Assembly (NCBI GenBank): GCA_900113425.1
Contig: FOZF01000002.1
Span: 947,027-1,011,026, forward strand
Origin: Stenotrophomonas maltophilia
GTDB lineage: Bacteria; Pseudomonadota; Gammaproteobacteria; Xanthomonadales; Xanthomonadaceae
Direction: 5' to 3'
Length of the DNA: 64,000 nucleotides
Both the position numbers and the translations under genes were made by a program. The notes beneath the pieces were generated by a model. That model was not told the origin of the DNA. It saw only the letters and a list, made by a program, of their open reading frames with translations, and searched no databases. Shown here in pieces: positions 25,858-34,471 of the stretch (its first letter is position 1; every line of letters starts with the position of its first letter).

Positions 25858-27315
25858 GTGCTACATGGATCGGTAGATGACCTCCCCGCAGAGCGTGCCG
25901 ATGCCGGCCGCCGCCGGGTCGAAGCCCGGGCGGCCCTGGAACTGGGGCTTCGCCTCGGAGACCTGTTGCTCCTGCCCGGCATGGCTGCATTGGCCCACGT
26001 CGTGTGCTACGGCACGGCGGCGCCCAACCAGTCCCAGCGCATCGTCTTCGGTGCGGTGATTCTCAGCGCCATCGTCTGCTTCTCCATCGCGCCGGTCTAT
26101 CGCAACTGGCGCCTGCGTGGCCTGCTGGCCGACCTCTGGCTGCTGCTGCTGGCCTGGTCCGGCAGCTTCGCCCTGTTCTCCCTGTATGCCGTGCTGGTGG
26201 GGCTGGCCGATGCCGTTCCGTCGCGCTGGCTGGTGGGCTGGTACATCGGCGGCCTGGCCTCGATGGCGGGGCTGCGCGTACTCCTGCGTGTCCAGCTGCA
26301 CCGGTTGCGTTCGCGTGGACTGGATCACGAGCGGATCCTGCTGGTCGGCCTCCGGGCCCCGGCGCTCAGGCTGCATCGGCTGCTGCGTGGCAAGCCGGAG
26401 ATGGGCAAGGAAGTGATCGGCTACTTCACCAGCAAGGGCGACATCGCCACCCGGCGTGGCGGCGATGCCCCGCAGCGCCTGGGCGCACTGGATGACGTGC
26501 CGCGCTACCTGGATGCACACCGGGGGGAGTTCGACCAAGTCTGGGTGTCCCTGCCGCTGGGGGATACCGCGCCTATCCGTGACATGCTCAAGCAGATCGA
26601 GCGGTTCCCGGTGCCGATCCGCCTGATTCCCGATACCACGGGCCTGGGGGCACTGAACCCGGGCGTGCACCAGGTGGGCGATGTGCCGATGATCGGCGTG
26701 CGCCAGGGCCTGGTGGACCACAACTTCCGCCTGTTCAAGCGCATCGAGGACATCCTCGTGGCCGGCGCGGCGGTCATCCTGCTGGCGCCGCTGTTCGTGG
26801 TGCTGGCGATCGGCGTGAAACTCAGTTCACCCGGCCCGATCCTGTTCCGCCAGCGCCGCCACGGCCTGGGCGGGAAGGAGTTCTGGATGTTGAAGTTCCG
26901 CTCCATGCGCGTGCATGAGGAAGGGACGGGGCAGATCACCCAGGCGACCCGGGGCGACCCGCGGGTGACCCGGTTCGGCGCCTTCCTGCGGCGCAGCAGC
27001 CTGGACGAGCTGCCCCAGTTCTTCAATGTGCTGGGCGGCAGCATGTCGGTGGTGGGTCCTCGTCCGCACGCGATCCAGCACAACAATCACTATGAACGTG
27101 TGATCGAACGCTACATGCACCGCCATTACGTCAAGCCGGGCATCACTGGCTGGGCGCAGGTGCACGGGCTGCGGGGCGAGACGCCGGAACTGCGGTCGAT
27201 GAAGAAGCGCGTGCAGTACGACATCGACTACATCCGTCGCTGGAGCCCGGTGCTTGATGTTCGAATCATCATGCTTACGGCGTTCAAGGTTCTTGGTCAG
27301 AAATCGGCCTATTGA
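25858..27315 (+). CDS. Undecaprenyl-phosphate sugar-1-phosphate transferase, GumD/WcaJ type
   Basis: A 485-residue inner-membrane enzyme that would start polysaccharide repeat units by moving a hexose-1-phosphate (glucose in GumD) onto undecaprenyl phosphate. The N-terminal half has four membrane helices and a CoA-binding-like domain; a fifth helix (VAGAAVILLAPLFVVLAIGV) precedes the catalytic domain with FRQRRHGLGGKEFWMLKFRS, RRSSLDELPQ, VGPRPHA and YVKPGITGWAQVHGLRGETP. The length with GTG 25858 (GGAGAAG 5' of it) matches Xanthomonas GumD (484 residues). The ATG at 25804 with a strong GGGGAGG would add 18 residues. No other gum genes are in the window. Confidence 0.9.
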   Translation: MLHGSVDDLPAERADAGRRRVEARAALELGLRLGDLLLLPGMAALAHVVCYGTAAPNQSQRIVFGAVILSAIVCFSIAPVYRNWRLRGLLADLWLLLLAWSGSFALFSLYAVLVGLADAVPSRWLVGWYIGGLASMAGLRVLLRVQLHRLRSRGLDHERILLVGLRAPALRLHRLLRGKPEMGKEVIGYFTSKGDIATRRGGDAPQRLGALDDVPRYLDAHRGEFDQVWVSLPLGDTAPIRDMLKQIERFPVPIRLIPDTTGLGALNPGVHQVGDVPMIGVRQGLVDHNFRLFKRIEDILVAGAAVILLAPLFVVLAIGVKLSSPGPILFRQRRHGLGGKEFWMLKFRSMRVHEEGTGQITQATRGDPRVTRFGAFLRRSSLDELPQFFNVLGGSMSVVGPRPHAIQHNNHYERVIERYMHRHYVKPGITGWAQVHGLRGETPELRSMKKRVQYDIDYIRRWSPVLDVRIIMLTAFKVLGQKSAY

Positions 27316-27463
27316 CAGTCGGACGCTGGAATTGAGACGTAATTCCATGAATTTCATGGCTATTTTCTCGCCAACAGCGGTGCTGTAGGGTAATCTGTGC
27401 AGCTATCAGTGCTCCGCTCGTTTCGCGGGTGGACCTGCGTGGAATGCCACAGGATCCAGGTCA

Positions 27464-27898
27464 GTGTTCAATAACGTACTTTTTGTTTGCGTCGGCAATA
27501 TCTGCCGCAGTCCGTCGGCTGAAGTGATGCTTCGGCATGCAGTGCAGGGCAGAGGCATCCAGGTGTCTTCCGCAGGTCTGGGGGCGCTCGTCGGACATGG
27601 CATCGACGCTACTGCCCAGGCGCTGCTGGTGGAGCAGGGCATGGATGGGATGGCTCACCGCGCACGCCAGATCGATGATGCGATCCTTGGGGCGGCCGAT
27701 CTGGTGCTGGCCATGGAGCGCAAGCACATTCACCGCATCACCGAGATTGCGCCGCAGGCGTCGGGCAAGACCTTCCTGCTGGGCAAATGGCAGCAGGACC
27801 GGGAAATCCCCGATCCCTATCGCCAGCAGCGTCCTGCTTTCGAGCATGTCTACAAATTGATGTCCGAAGGCATCGAAAGCTGGGTCCGATACCTGTAG
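27464..27898 (+). CDS. Low-molecular-weight protein-tyrosine phosphatase (Wzb/Etp type)
   Basis: A 144-residue phosphatase with the P-loop VCVGNICRSPSAE (CxxxxxRS) at residues 9-15 and the general-acid Asp in IPDPYRQQ near 115. Members such as Wzb and Etp dephosphorylate the capsule tyrosine kinase Wzc and UDP-glucose dehydrogenase. It lies 148 bases after the GumD-like gene and is convergent with the yjb operon, but no Wzc-type kinase is in the window. The GTG at 27464 puts the P-loop at the expected place. Confidence 0.92.
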   Translation: MFNNVLFVCVGNICRSPSAEVMLRHAVQGRGIQVSSAGLGALVGHGIDATAQALLVEQGMDGMAHRARQIDDAILGAADLVLAMERKHIHRITEIAPQASGKTFLLGKWQQDREIPDPYRQQRPAFEHVYKLMSEGIESWVRYL

Positions 27899-27915
27899 GT
27901 CCTCCCGGGTGAACA

Positions 27916-27950
27916 CGCAGCAGGGCGGCCTTTGGCCGCCCTGCTGCGTT
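27916..27950. terminator. Bidirectional terminator hairpin
   Basis: A perfect 16-bp stem (27916-27931 with 27935-27950) around a TTT loop lies between the convergent phosphatase and YjbH genes. The very strong stem suits both directions; the T-run after it is short. Confidence 0.75.
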
Positions 27951-27958
27951 CCGGCAGG

Positions 27959-30151
27959 TCAATCGTCGATCGAGCGGATGTTGTCGTAGAAGAATCGCTC
28001 GTCGCGATCGCCGGTGATGCTGTATAGCGAATACTTGCGGCTGAGCATGGCGCCACCGTCGCGGATCAGGGGATTCCAGTTGAACGCGGCTCGTCCGCGT
28101 GTCGACCGTGGCAGGAATCCGTCCAGCGGGATGCTTATGTAGATTCCCTTGTCGAAGCTGCCTTCGCCGAAATCGCGTGCGGAAACGTTGGTCTTCGTTG
28201 CATAGGCACCCATCGTGACGCCATTGTCGAAGACGCGGGCGACATCCAGGGTTGCGCCCTTGTCCCCCGCCAGATACTGGCCGACGGAGAGCGAGCCGAC
28301 GATGCGCTCGCGAGCGTCGAAACTGTAATAGAAGGTGGCGTGCCCGGTCGTGACCTTGTAGTCGCGCAGATCCCAGCGCTGATCGAAGCCGCGTTGCTGC
28401 ACGCGATTCAGGTTCGCGCTGACCGCCCATCGCTCACCGCCGGGACGATAGAGCAGTTCACCGCCTACGCCGGCATACATCCACTCCAGATAACCGGCGT
28501 ACGCGATGCCATAGAGATCGCGGCCCAGACGTCCAGCCACATTGAACTGCAGATTTGGCAGCACCACATCCGAGTCCACCATGTACCTGCGCAGATCGGT
28601 GCGCACGCGCGGGAGTCGACTTGGGGCGTTGTACTTGAACTTGTCGTAATTGTTGATCAGATTGGCGCTGACGGTTCCTGTGAGCCACATGTTGGGGCGT
28701 ACGAACAGGCTTCCGGAATAATTGGCGGCAATCTGGTAAAGGATGAAACCATCGGGGCCACCGAGATTCTGTCGGTAGCCGATGTTGAAGCCGCCGCCAT
28801 AGGGGCGTGTCCTGGGCTCATACAACGTCTCGCGAGCGACCTCGTCGGGAGACTGCACCTCGGTGCTGCGACGTAGCACGTCCTCGCTGACCCGACCATC
28901 CAGATAGCCCACGAGGGCACTGCGGGCGACGGACGTGTCCACGATGGGCATCCCCAGTCGTGTTGTCCGCAGCGTGAACCACTCGTACTCATCGCCCGTC
29001 GCATTGGCCAGGATGCGGCCGGCGCGGCCCAGGCCCTTGGCGTTGTGGAGGTATCGGTTCTGGTAGCCGTCCACGTAGAGCTCATCGCCGCGACGGGAGA
29101 TGCGCTCGACCCGGAAGCCCGCATTCTGGGTGAGGTCGGCGCTGATGGCAGCCCAGTCCGGACTGCGTTCTGCTGTCGAGGCACCGGGCTCGGGCACTGC
29201 GGTAGCTGCTGCAATCGCAGGTGCCTGCGGGTCGGGAGGTACGATCCGTTGCGGCGGGGGATCGAAAGGCTTGGGTGCAGACACTGCATGGCCGGGATTG
29301 CCGCGCCAGGTCAGCGAGAACATCGCCGCATCCCCGCGTTCCCACGCGGCGGTGAGTTCCACGTTGCGGTTGGGGACATAGACCAGCCCCACGTTGATGG
29401 GGGTGCGCTGTTCCAGATTGTTCCCGCGCGGCTCACGACGGTAGTCGTTGCCGTCGTACTCGACCTTGATCAACAGGGAATCCAGTGGCGTCTGATAGGT
29501 GATGCCGCCAAAGACGCCGACCGGTCCCTTGAACATGTTGCTCAGACCAAAGCGACCGGCGTTGTTGATGTCACTGCTGGCAACGGGGCGCCGATTCTTG
29601 AATCTGTCATCGATGGCACCCAGAGGGTTGGCGAAATCGCCGCGGTTACCGATGTAGCCGGTTGCCAGGCCGATCGAGGCGTCAATGGGCCCCAGATTCT
29701 TGTTGGCAACCAGATACTCGCTGGAGAAGAAGCCGGTGCCACCGAGATCGCGTACACCGAAGGCCACTTCCGGCAACCATCGCGACTCCTGCCAGAGCCG
29801 CAGCTTGAAGTCGATTGACTTGTCCTTGTAGTTCTGGTTTCCCGCGATGCTCGGGCCATAGCGGATGTTGGACACGTTGATGTAGCGGAACGTGCTCTCA
29901 AGCCAGGGGAACGGCTGCAGTGTGAGGTTGTAGCGGCTGTACGGGGAGTTGTGCGAGGCCGTGAAGCTGAGGTCGCCGTCGGAAGCCATGCGTGCCGTCG
30001 GGGTCTGCAGGAGGCCAATACCGCCCCATTCGTTGGCGGTCGGCGGAGGGGCGTCCTGCGCCTGCAACGCGGCACTCAGTGACAAGGCGAGCGCGGTCAG
30101 CGCAAAGCGGGCTGGGCGCGGCACGCGTGCACGCGGGGGAATGTCGGTCAT
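27959..30151 (-). CDS. yjbH: YjbH/GfcD-family outer-membrane exopolysaccharide protein
   Basis: A 730-residue exported protein (signal FALTALALSLSAALQAQ) made of beta-barrel-like repeats. The beginning GLLQTPTARMASDGDLSFTA and the repeated aromatic strands (GGFNIGYRQNLGG, YAGYLEWMYAGVGGELLYRP) are typical of the YjbH/GfcD family, which forms outer-membrane proteins needed for Yjb exopolysaccharide or group 4 capsule in E. coli. A Pro-rich linker is seen near residue 310. Its ATG overlaps the stop of the YjbG-like gene (TAATG). It is the last gene of the operon yjbE-wza-yjbF-yjbG-yjbH. Confidence 0.85.
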   Translation of the reverse strand: MTDIPPRARVPRPARFALTALALSLSAALQAQDAPPPTANEWGGIGLLQTPTARMASDGDLSFTASHNSPYSRYNLTLQPFPWLESTFRYINVSNIRYGPSIAGNQNYKDKSIDFKLRLWQESRWLPEVAFGVRDLGGTGFFSSEYLVANKNLGPIDASIGLATGYIGNRGDFANPLGAIDDRFKNRRPVASSDINNAGRFGLSNMFKGPVGVFGGITYQTPLDSLLIKVEYDGNDYRREPRGNNLEQRTPINVGLVYVPNRNVELTAAWERGDAAMFSLTWRGNPGHAVSAPKPFDPPPQRIVPPDPQAPAIAAATAVPEPGASTAERSPDWAAISADLTQNAGFRVERISRRGDELYVDGYQNRYLHNAKGLGRAGRILANATGDEYEWFTLRTTRLGMPIVDTSVARSALVGYLDGRVSEDVLRRSTEVQSPDEVARETLYEPRTRPYGGGFNIGYRQNLGGPDGFILYQIAANYSGSLFVRPNMWLTGTVSANLINNYDKFKYNAPSRLPRVRTDLRRYMVDSDVVLPNLQFNVAGRLGRDLYGIAYAGYLEWMYAGVGGELLYRPGGERWAVSANLNRVQQRGFDQRWDLRDYKVTTGHATFYYSFDARERIVGSLSVGQYLAGDKGATLDVARVFDNGVTMGAYATKTNVSARDFGEGSFDKGIYISIPLDGFLPRSTRGRAAFNWNPLIRDGGAMLSRKYSLYSITGDRDERFFYDNIRSIDD

Positions 30152-30912
30152 TACGGGCTGACAGGCTGGGTGGCGATGAAGGTGGCAACGTCGTTGTTGA
30201 ATGCCGGGTCGATGGATTTCAGCACCGATTCGCGCAGCGGAACATAGATCGAACCGCCAGGGGCAACCGCCTGGGGATCCGCGCGATTCCAGAGCGCAAT
30301 GCCCTGCTGCTGAACCTGGCCATCGGGTTGCACGATATAGAGCGAGTCAGGATCGGCGGCTGCGTTGGGCGGGCAGTCACGCAGATAGTCCCGCGCATCG
30401 CGCTGCGGTGAGTGGTGGACAGTACAGCTGCTTCGGACCGCGCCGAGGACCGTGATGTGATCAGGTCGGACGGGAATGCGGAGGACGTCACCGGCCATGA
30501 GTACCGGATTGCTCTGCGGCTGGACCTGCATCAGGCGTGGCGAGATCACCGTCGGTGCGCGTCCGGTTGCAGCGTGTGCCTGCACCCATTGCTGGAGGGC
30601 CGCTGCGGTTTCGACGACGGCCGGATCTGCGTTGAGGTGAAGCTGCGTCAGCCCATGCAGGATTCCGGCACGCAGTCGGATCTGTTCAACGAGCGCCTGG
30701 CGGCGAAGATAGCTGCTGCCGAGCAGATAGGCGTCGGCCGCAGGCTGGGCCTGGACAACCGCATCGGCCAGTCGCCGCTCCGGCTGGATGGCCTGGTCAC
30801 CGGGATGGGCGACCGCACCCTCGATGCGCACGGTCGACGGCACCTGTGCCCAGCACAGTGACGGTAGTGCCGACAGAATCAGGCCGAGAATTCGAGTGTT
30901 CATGCCTGTCAT
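30151..30912 (-). CDS. yjbG: YjbG/GfcC-family periplasmic capsule protein
   Basis: A 253-residue periplasmic protein with a signal peptide (ILGLILSALPSLCWAQ). The SLBB-like start VRIEGAVAHPGDQ, the DAVVQAQPAADAYLLGSS helix region and the later VLRIPVRPDHITVLGAV resemble GfcC/YjbG, which has beta-grasp (SLBB) folds and assists polysaccharide export through a Wza-like channel. The ATG at 30912 (MTGMNTR) overlaps the YjbF stop (ATGA); a second ATG at 30903 is possible. Its two Cys residues near 190 and 205 may form a disulfide. Confidence 0.8.
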   Translation of the reverse strand: MTGMNTRILGLILSALPSLCWAQVPSTVRIEGAVAHPGDQAIQPERRLADAVVQAQPAADAYLLGSSYLRRQALVEQIRLRAGILHGLTQLHLNADPAVVETAAALQQWVQAHAATGRAPTVISPRLMQVQPQSNPVLMAGDVLRIPVRPDHITVLGAVRSSCTVHHSPQRDARDYLRDCPPNAAADPDSLYIVQPDGQVQQQGIALWNRADPQAVAPGGSIYVPLRESVLKSIDPAFNNDVATFIATQPVSP

Positions 30913-31598
30913 CCCTTCGGGGCACGGTAAGGCTTGAGCTGGGTGAGTTCGACGACGTACCCGGGGGCAAGATGCTGTCGGCTCTTCCAGATGAATCCGG
31001 TCGCCGGGTCCACCCAGTAGATGTTCTGCGCGTCCATGCCGCCGCCCTGGAGATGCTCGACGAATCGCTGCAGGGTGCGGGTGCGGCCGAGAATGCTTAC
31101 CTCCTCGGTGGCGCCGGCCGTCAGTGTGCCGGTGACGGCAACGCCGAGCTGATACAACGACGTCCAGTCGTACTGGCGCTGCACACGCGCCGGTCCGCTT
31201 AACGATGTCAGGCGGTCGAAGGGTGACGCGCCGATGATCCGGGTCTGCAGCTGACGTCCCAGCCCGCTTGAGCCCAGCAGCACGCCGTTGCCGTCCAGCT
31301 CGATCACGGCATGCGTGCCGGCGTACCACTGCTGCCGGCCACCATCAACGTAGCCAAGAACCGCCACCGCGGTCAGGTCCCGTGTCTCGACCAGCACCTG
31401 CGGGAAGCGATTTGCCGCCACGGTAGCGGGGCTGACCTCAACGGGCTTGTGCAGCAACAGCCGGAAGCTGTCCGCCGTTGCCCGGCTGCCGGTGGTACAA
31501 CCGGCAAGCACGAGCGCCGCGGCGATCAACGCCATGTGCAATAGACGGGCTGAAGTGCGTCGGAATGAACGCGCCGTGGCTGCTTCCGTGCGCGCCAT
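30909..31598 (-). CDS. yjbF: YjbF/GfcB-family lipoprotein
   Basis: A 229-residue lipoprotein: signal LLHMALIAAALVLAGC with the lipobox Cys near residue 34. The body (YVDGGRQQWYAGTHAVIELD, GLGRQLQ, IYWVDPATGFIWKSRQHLAP) resembles YjbF/GfcB, an outer-membrane lipoprotein of the Yjb/group 4 capsule systems. The ATG at 31598 comes one base after the stop of the Wza-like gene and its own stop overlaps the YjbG start. Confidence 0.85.
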   Translation of the reverse strand: MARTEAATARSFRRTSARLLHMALIAAALVLAGCTTGSRATADSFRLLLHKPVEVSPATVAANRFPQVLVETRDLTAVAVLGYVDGGRQQWYAGTHAVIELDGNGVLLGSSGLGRQLQTRIIGASPFDRLTSLSGPARVQRQYDWTSLYQLGVAVTGTLTAGATEEVSILGRTRTLQRFVEHLQGGGMDAQNIYWVDPATGFIWKSRQHLAPGYVVELTQLKPYRAPKG

Positions 31599-31599
31599 G

Positions 31600-32706
31600 T
31601 CAGTTGTCCCTGACTTCGGTTCCGGTGCGCGCGGCCGTGTAGAGGATATTGGTGAAGGGCAGCAGCTGGTTGACGAAGCGGTTCCAGCGGCTCACACCTG
31701 CGGCGCCGACAAACACCACGTCCCCGGGCTGCAGCTTGAACTGGCTGCCGACGGCAAATGCTGTTGGTGAGCGTGCTTCCAGCTGATAGATCACCGAAGG
31801 CTCCTGCTGCAGATCGGTGCTGCCGCGGATGACGTACACCGCATTGCCATTGGCCGTCTGCTGCAGCAGACCGCGTGCACGGCCGAGCGCCTGGTTCAAT
31901 GTGACGTCGCCAGTCCGGAAGCTGTACGCGCCTGGCAGGTTGACCTCGCCAACGACGAAGATCTCCTTGCGATCCAGATATGGGATGAAGATCGAATCGC
32001 CGTCTTTGAGGAACAGTTGGCGTCCACCATGTTCCTTGGCCAGACTTTCCAGATTGATGGTGTAGCTCACTCCGTCACGGCTGAACTGGATGCCGGAAAG
32101 ATCTGCCTGGGCAGCGTTCAGCCCGGCCTGACTGATAGCATCGGTCAGGGTAAGAGGCGAGGTACCCAATGCGACTGGCGAGGAGCGCTCGGCGGCGCCC
32201 GTGACCCACACCCGCTGGCTGCCATAGGTAAGGACCGACACGTCCACCTGCGGGGATTCGACATACTGCGCGAGGCGCCGGCTGATTTCCTCGCGGATCT
32301 CAACCGGGGTTTTGCCGGCCGCCTTGACCTTGCCGATGTAGGGATAAAACAGTGCGCCGTCGCTCTGCACCAGACGACCGGCGAGCGTGCCCTGTTGCTG
32401 TGGGCCGGCGGGTACGGTGAGCTCAGGATGATCCCAGACCGTGACGTACAGGATGTCCCCGACGCCGACCTGGTAAGGGGAGGGCTGGTAATCGAAAAGC
32501 TCCGCAGGGAGTGTCTGTTCGTTACGGGCTGCCGCCTCCTGGGCGATCAGCTTGGAGGTGATGGTGATGATTTCCAGTCGGCCATCGTCGCTGCTCTGCG
32601 AAGTGACATCACTTCGACGCAGGTGCTGACCCGGCGCGAACGCGCAGCCGGAAATGGCCAGCACAGTGAGTGCAGTGGCGAAAATACGGAGAGGCTTCAT
32701 GTTCAT
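31600..32706 (-). CDS. Wza/GumB-type polysaccharide export lipoprotein
   Basis: A 368-residue outer-membrane export protein. The lipoprotein signal is LTVLAISGCAFAPG. The poly_export domain is YQVGVGDILYVTVWDHPELT near 80, with LFYPYIGKVKAAGKTPVEIR, followed by two SLBB domains (VWVTGAAERSSPVALGTSPL, IFVVGEVNLPGAYSF) and a C-terminal amphipathic segment, as in Wza. It would form the outer-membrane pore for exopolysaccharide. The ATG at 32706 is preceded by GGAAAC. Between it and yjbE lies a terminator-like hairpin, so its expression is probably a fraction of that of yjbE. Confidence 0.92.
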   Translation of the reverse strand: MNMKPLRIFATALTVLAISGCAFAPGQHLRRSDVTSQSSDDGRLEIITITSKLIAQEAAARNEQTLPAELFDYQPSPYQVGVGDILYVTVWDHPELTVPAGPQQQGTLAGRLVQSDGALFYPYIGKVKAAGKTPVEIREEISRRLAQYVESPQVDVSVLTYGSQRVWVTGAAERSSPVALGTSPLTLTDAISQAGLNAAQADLSGIQFSRDGVSYTINLESLAKEHGGRQLFLKDGDSIFIPYLDRKEIFVVGEVNLPGAYSFRTGDVTLNQALGRARGLLQQTANGNAVYVIRGSTDLQQEPSVIYQLEARSPTAFAVGSQFKLQPGDVVFVGAAGVSRWNRFVNQLLPFTNILYTAARTGTEVRDN

Positions 32707-32728
32707 GTGTTGAGTTTCCGACAGGCAT

Positions 32729-32761
32729 AAAAAACCCCCGCCGTGCACTGCCCGGCGAGGG
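32729..32761 (-). terminator. Intrinsic terminator/attenuator between yjbE and wza
   Basis: On the minus strand a 9-bp stem (32753-32761 with 32735-32743, one mismatch) is followed at once by six Ts (32734-32729). It lies inside the operon, 23 bases after the yjbE stop and 22 bases before the wza start, and should stop many transcripts after yjbE. Confidence 0.8.
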
Positions 32762-32783
32762 CTTGCTCAAACAGCGGGACGTA

Positions 32784-33125
32784 TCAGCCGCCGGTGCCGC
32801 CGGTGCCACCCGTGCCGCCGGTGCCACCCGTACCGCCGGTGCCTGGGCCGCCCGGACCCGGGCCGCCGGGTTCGCCGCCACCATTGTCGTTGCTGCCGCT
32901 GCTGCTGTCGCCACCGATGCTGTAAGCCACAGCTGCGGCTGCAATGCCGATCACGGTGGTGCCGAAAATGGCAGCGTTCGAATAGCCAGCGGCTTCAGCA
33001 CCGGCGGTCACTTCGGCAGCCGGGGTCTCGGCGTCAGTGGTTGCCTGCGCGTCCTGCGCGAAGGCCATCATCGGGGAGGCGGAGAATGCCGCCAGGGCCA
33101 GAACGGCGATCGTCTTCTTGAACAT
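32784..33125 (-). CDS. YjbE-like small secreted Gly/Thr-rich protein
   Basis: A 113-residue secreted protein. The signal peptide (IAVLALAAFSASPMMAFAQ) is followed by an acidic Ala/Thr stretch, a hydrophobic segment (IFGTTVIGIAAAAVAYSIGG) and a low-complexity Gly tail ending in six Gly-Thr-Gly units. The layout matches YjbE-type proteins that head yjb exopolysaccharide operons; direct similarity is short, so the name rests on position and composition. It has its own promoter (33164-33193) and a terminator after it, suggesting a highly expressed structural product. Confidence 0.7.
   Translation of the reverse strand: MFKKTIAVLALAAFSASPMMAFAQDAQATTDAETPAAEVTAGAEAAGYSNAAIFGTTVIGIAAAAVAYSIGGDSSSGSNDNGGGEPGGPGPGGPGTGGTGGTGGTGGTGGTGG
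32787..32843. repeat. 9-bp tandem repeats coding Gly-Thr-Gly
   Basis: Six imperfect 9-bp units (about GCCGCCGGT on the plus strand, with ACC and CGT variants) code for the Gly-Thr-Gly tail of the YjbE-like protein. In-frame slippage here would change tail length without frameshift. Confidence 0.7.
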
Positions 33126-33163
33126 GGGAGAGGCACCTACTCCGTTAGGGAAAATTTCGCAGC

Positions 33164-33193
33164 AATCTTGCGGTGGATGGCTGGCAGTGTCAA
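33164..33193 (-). promoter_or_regulatory. Promoter of the yjb operon
   Basis: On the minus strand a perfect -35 TTGACA (33193-33188) is followed after 18 bases by AAGATT (33169-33164), 38 bases upstream of the YjbE-like ATG. It lies between the PAP2 gene stop and yjbE. Confidence 0.6.
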
Positions 33194-33202
33194 GCGCTGG
33201 CT

Positions 33203-33862
33203 TCAGTTTCCAAGGTCACGCCGCTCATGCGTGCTGCTTCGTCCAGACAGCACCTTGGCGATGTCTTTGATGATGTCGTGTGTCCGAAGATCAGACATGA
33301 TCGCCGGAACCGCCAGCCCCGTCAGACCGGCCAGCAACAGCACCCGGATTTTCGGGCGTGCTGGGGCGACCGATGCCCCTAGCGTAATGCAGCTTGCGGC
33401 CAGGCCCAGAACCAGGCCGGAGACGACCTCCGATGTCGAATGTGCCTGAATAGGCAGTCGTGAATACGCGATTGCAGCGGCCAGCAGAGAGCCTGCAGCG
33501 AACCAGCGCAGGTCCCTGCGGTTGCCAGTGCTCAGCGTCAGCCAAAGGGCCACCGGGTACACCACGCTGGACATGGCGGCGTGCCCGGAAATGCCGGTGA
33601 AGTCCAGGCGCCGGATGCCGATCCCCCAGCCCATGAATGCGAGCTTAGACGCCACTGTCAGTCCAGCGGTCACGGCGATGGCGACGGCCCAGCGTCGCCT
33701 CAAGGAAGATTCGCTTCGCGGCAACGCCAACAGCAGCACCATGGCCATGGGCAACAGCCAGCGGCTGTCGCCCAGATTGGAGAGGAAAAGCCAGAACTCG
33801 GACATCCAGGTGGAGACTGATGTGGGGGCGGCCAGCATACCCGCGGCCGATGGCGTGGCCAT
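33203..33862 (-). CDS. PAP2-superfamily membrane phosphatase
   Basis: A 219-residue membrane protein with about five helices. The PAP2 acid-phosphatase signature is partly kept: FTGISGHAAMSSVVYP (SGH) near 95 and YSRLPIQAHSTSEVVSGLVLG (SR...H) near 140, where the last His and a nearby acidic residue complete the site. The KxxxxxxRP motif is not seen clearly. Such enzymes recycle undecaprenyl pyrophosphate or other lipid phosphates, which would fit a polysaccharide locus. The start is uncertain: 33862 is the longest; 33838 and 33805 are also possible. Confidence 0.75.
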   Translation of the reverse strand: MATPSAAGMLAAPTSVSTWMSEFWLFLSNLGDSRWLLPMAMVLLLALPRSESSLRRRWAVAIAVTAGLTVASKLAFMGWGIGIRRLDFTGISGHAAMSSVVYPVALWLTLSTGNRRDLRWFAAGSLLAAAIAYSRLPIQAHSTSEVVSGLVLGLAASCITLGASVAPARPKIRVLLLAGLTGLAVPAIMSDLRTHDIIKDIAKVLSGRSSTHERRDLGN

Positions 33863-33917
33863 TGTCGGTGGCTTGGTCCATTCAGCTGGACGCGGTATGC
33901 TCTACCGCTTGCGCAAG

Positions 33918-33994
33918 GCCCCGTAGCTCAGCTGGATAGAGCGTCCCCCTCCTAAGGGGAAGGTCGCCCGTTCGAATCGGGCCGGGGTCACCAT
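33918..33994 (+). tRNA. tRNA-Arg (anticodon CCT)
   Basis: The 77-base sequence folds as a full cloverleaf: acceptor GGCCCCG with CGGGGTC (one G-T pair), D stem GCTC/GAGC, anticodon stem TCCCC/GGGGA with loop CTCCTAA (anticodon CCT), T stem GCCCG/CGGGC with loop TTCGAAT, then A and an encoded CCA. It reads the rare codon AGG. Confidence 0.97.
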
Positions 33995-34471
33995 GAACAA
34001 TGGGCCGCAGTTGATCCGGCAGGTGCCGCCCTCAGGGCAGCCGCGATCTGCCTGGTGCGGCTGATCCGCCGCCGCACCCCATTCATTATTCCGCTGGCGT
34101 CTTCCCCGACGGTCATCGGCGTGAGTCGATAGCGCGGACGTTGACCACGCTGCGCCATTGCGGAGCAGGGGCAGCGAGCGCCGAGCCTGAACGTCCAGTC
34201 AGGTAAGCATGCCGTTTTCACACAAGGCTAACTGCTGCACGGCCAGTTTCACTGCAGCGTGACGGGTCGGCAGGGGGGCTCGTGGCAGACGTTGGTCTGC
34301 ACTGCGCAGCGCTTCCCCCATGACCAGCAGGATCCCAATGAACCGCAATGCCGTGACGTCCGTTGGCGTCGGACCGGGCGCCGTCCCCCTGTGCTGCAGG
34401 GGGCGCCATGCCGTCTTCCCTGCACGCGCACGTCGACCCGCCTTCCCGATCACTCCCCCGGCGGCCGGCTG
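33995..34471. other. Noncoding stretch after tRNA-Arg
   Basis: No convincing gene in 477 bases. It contains a hairpin at about 34377-34407 (arms CCCCCT and AGGGGG, extended by GGCG and CGCC after a bulge). No integrase gene and no second copy of the tRNA 3' end were seen, so it does not look like an integrated element. Confidence 0.5.

Noticed and set aside
33918..34471. Possible genomic-island attachment site at tRNA-Arg.
   Set aside because: No integrase, no direct repeat of the tRNA 3' end and no change in base composition were seen.
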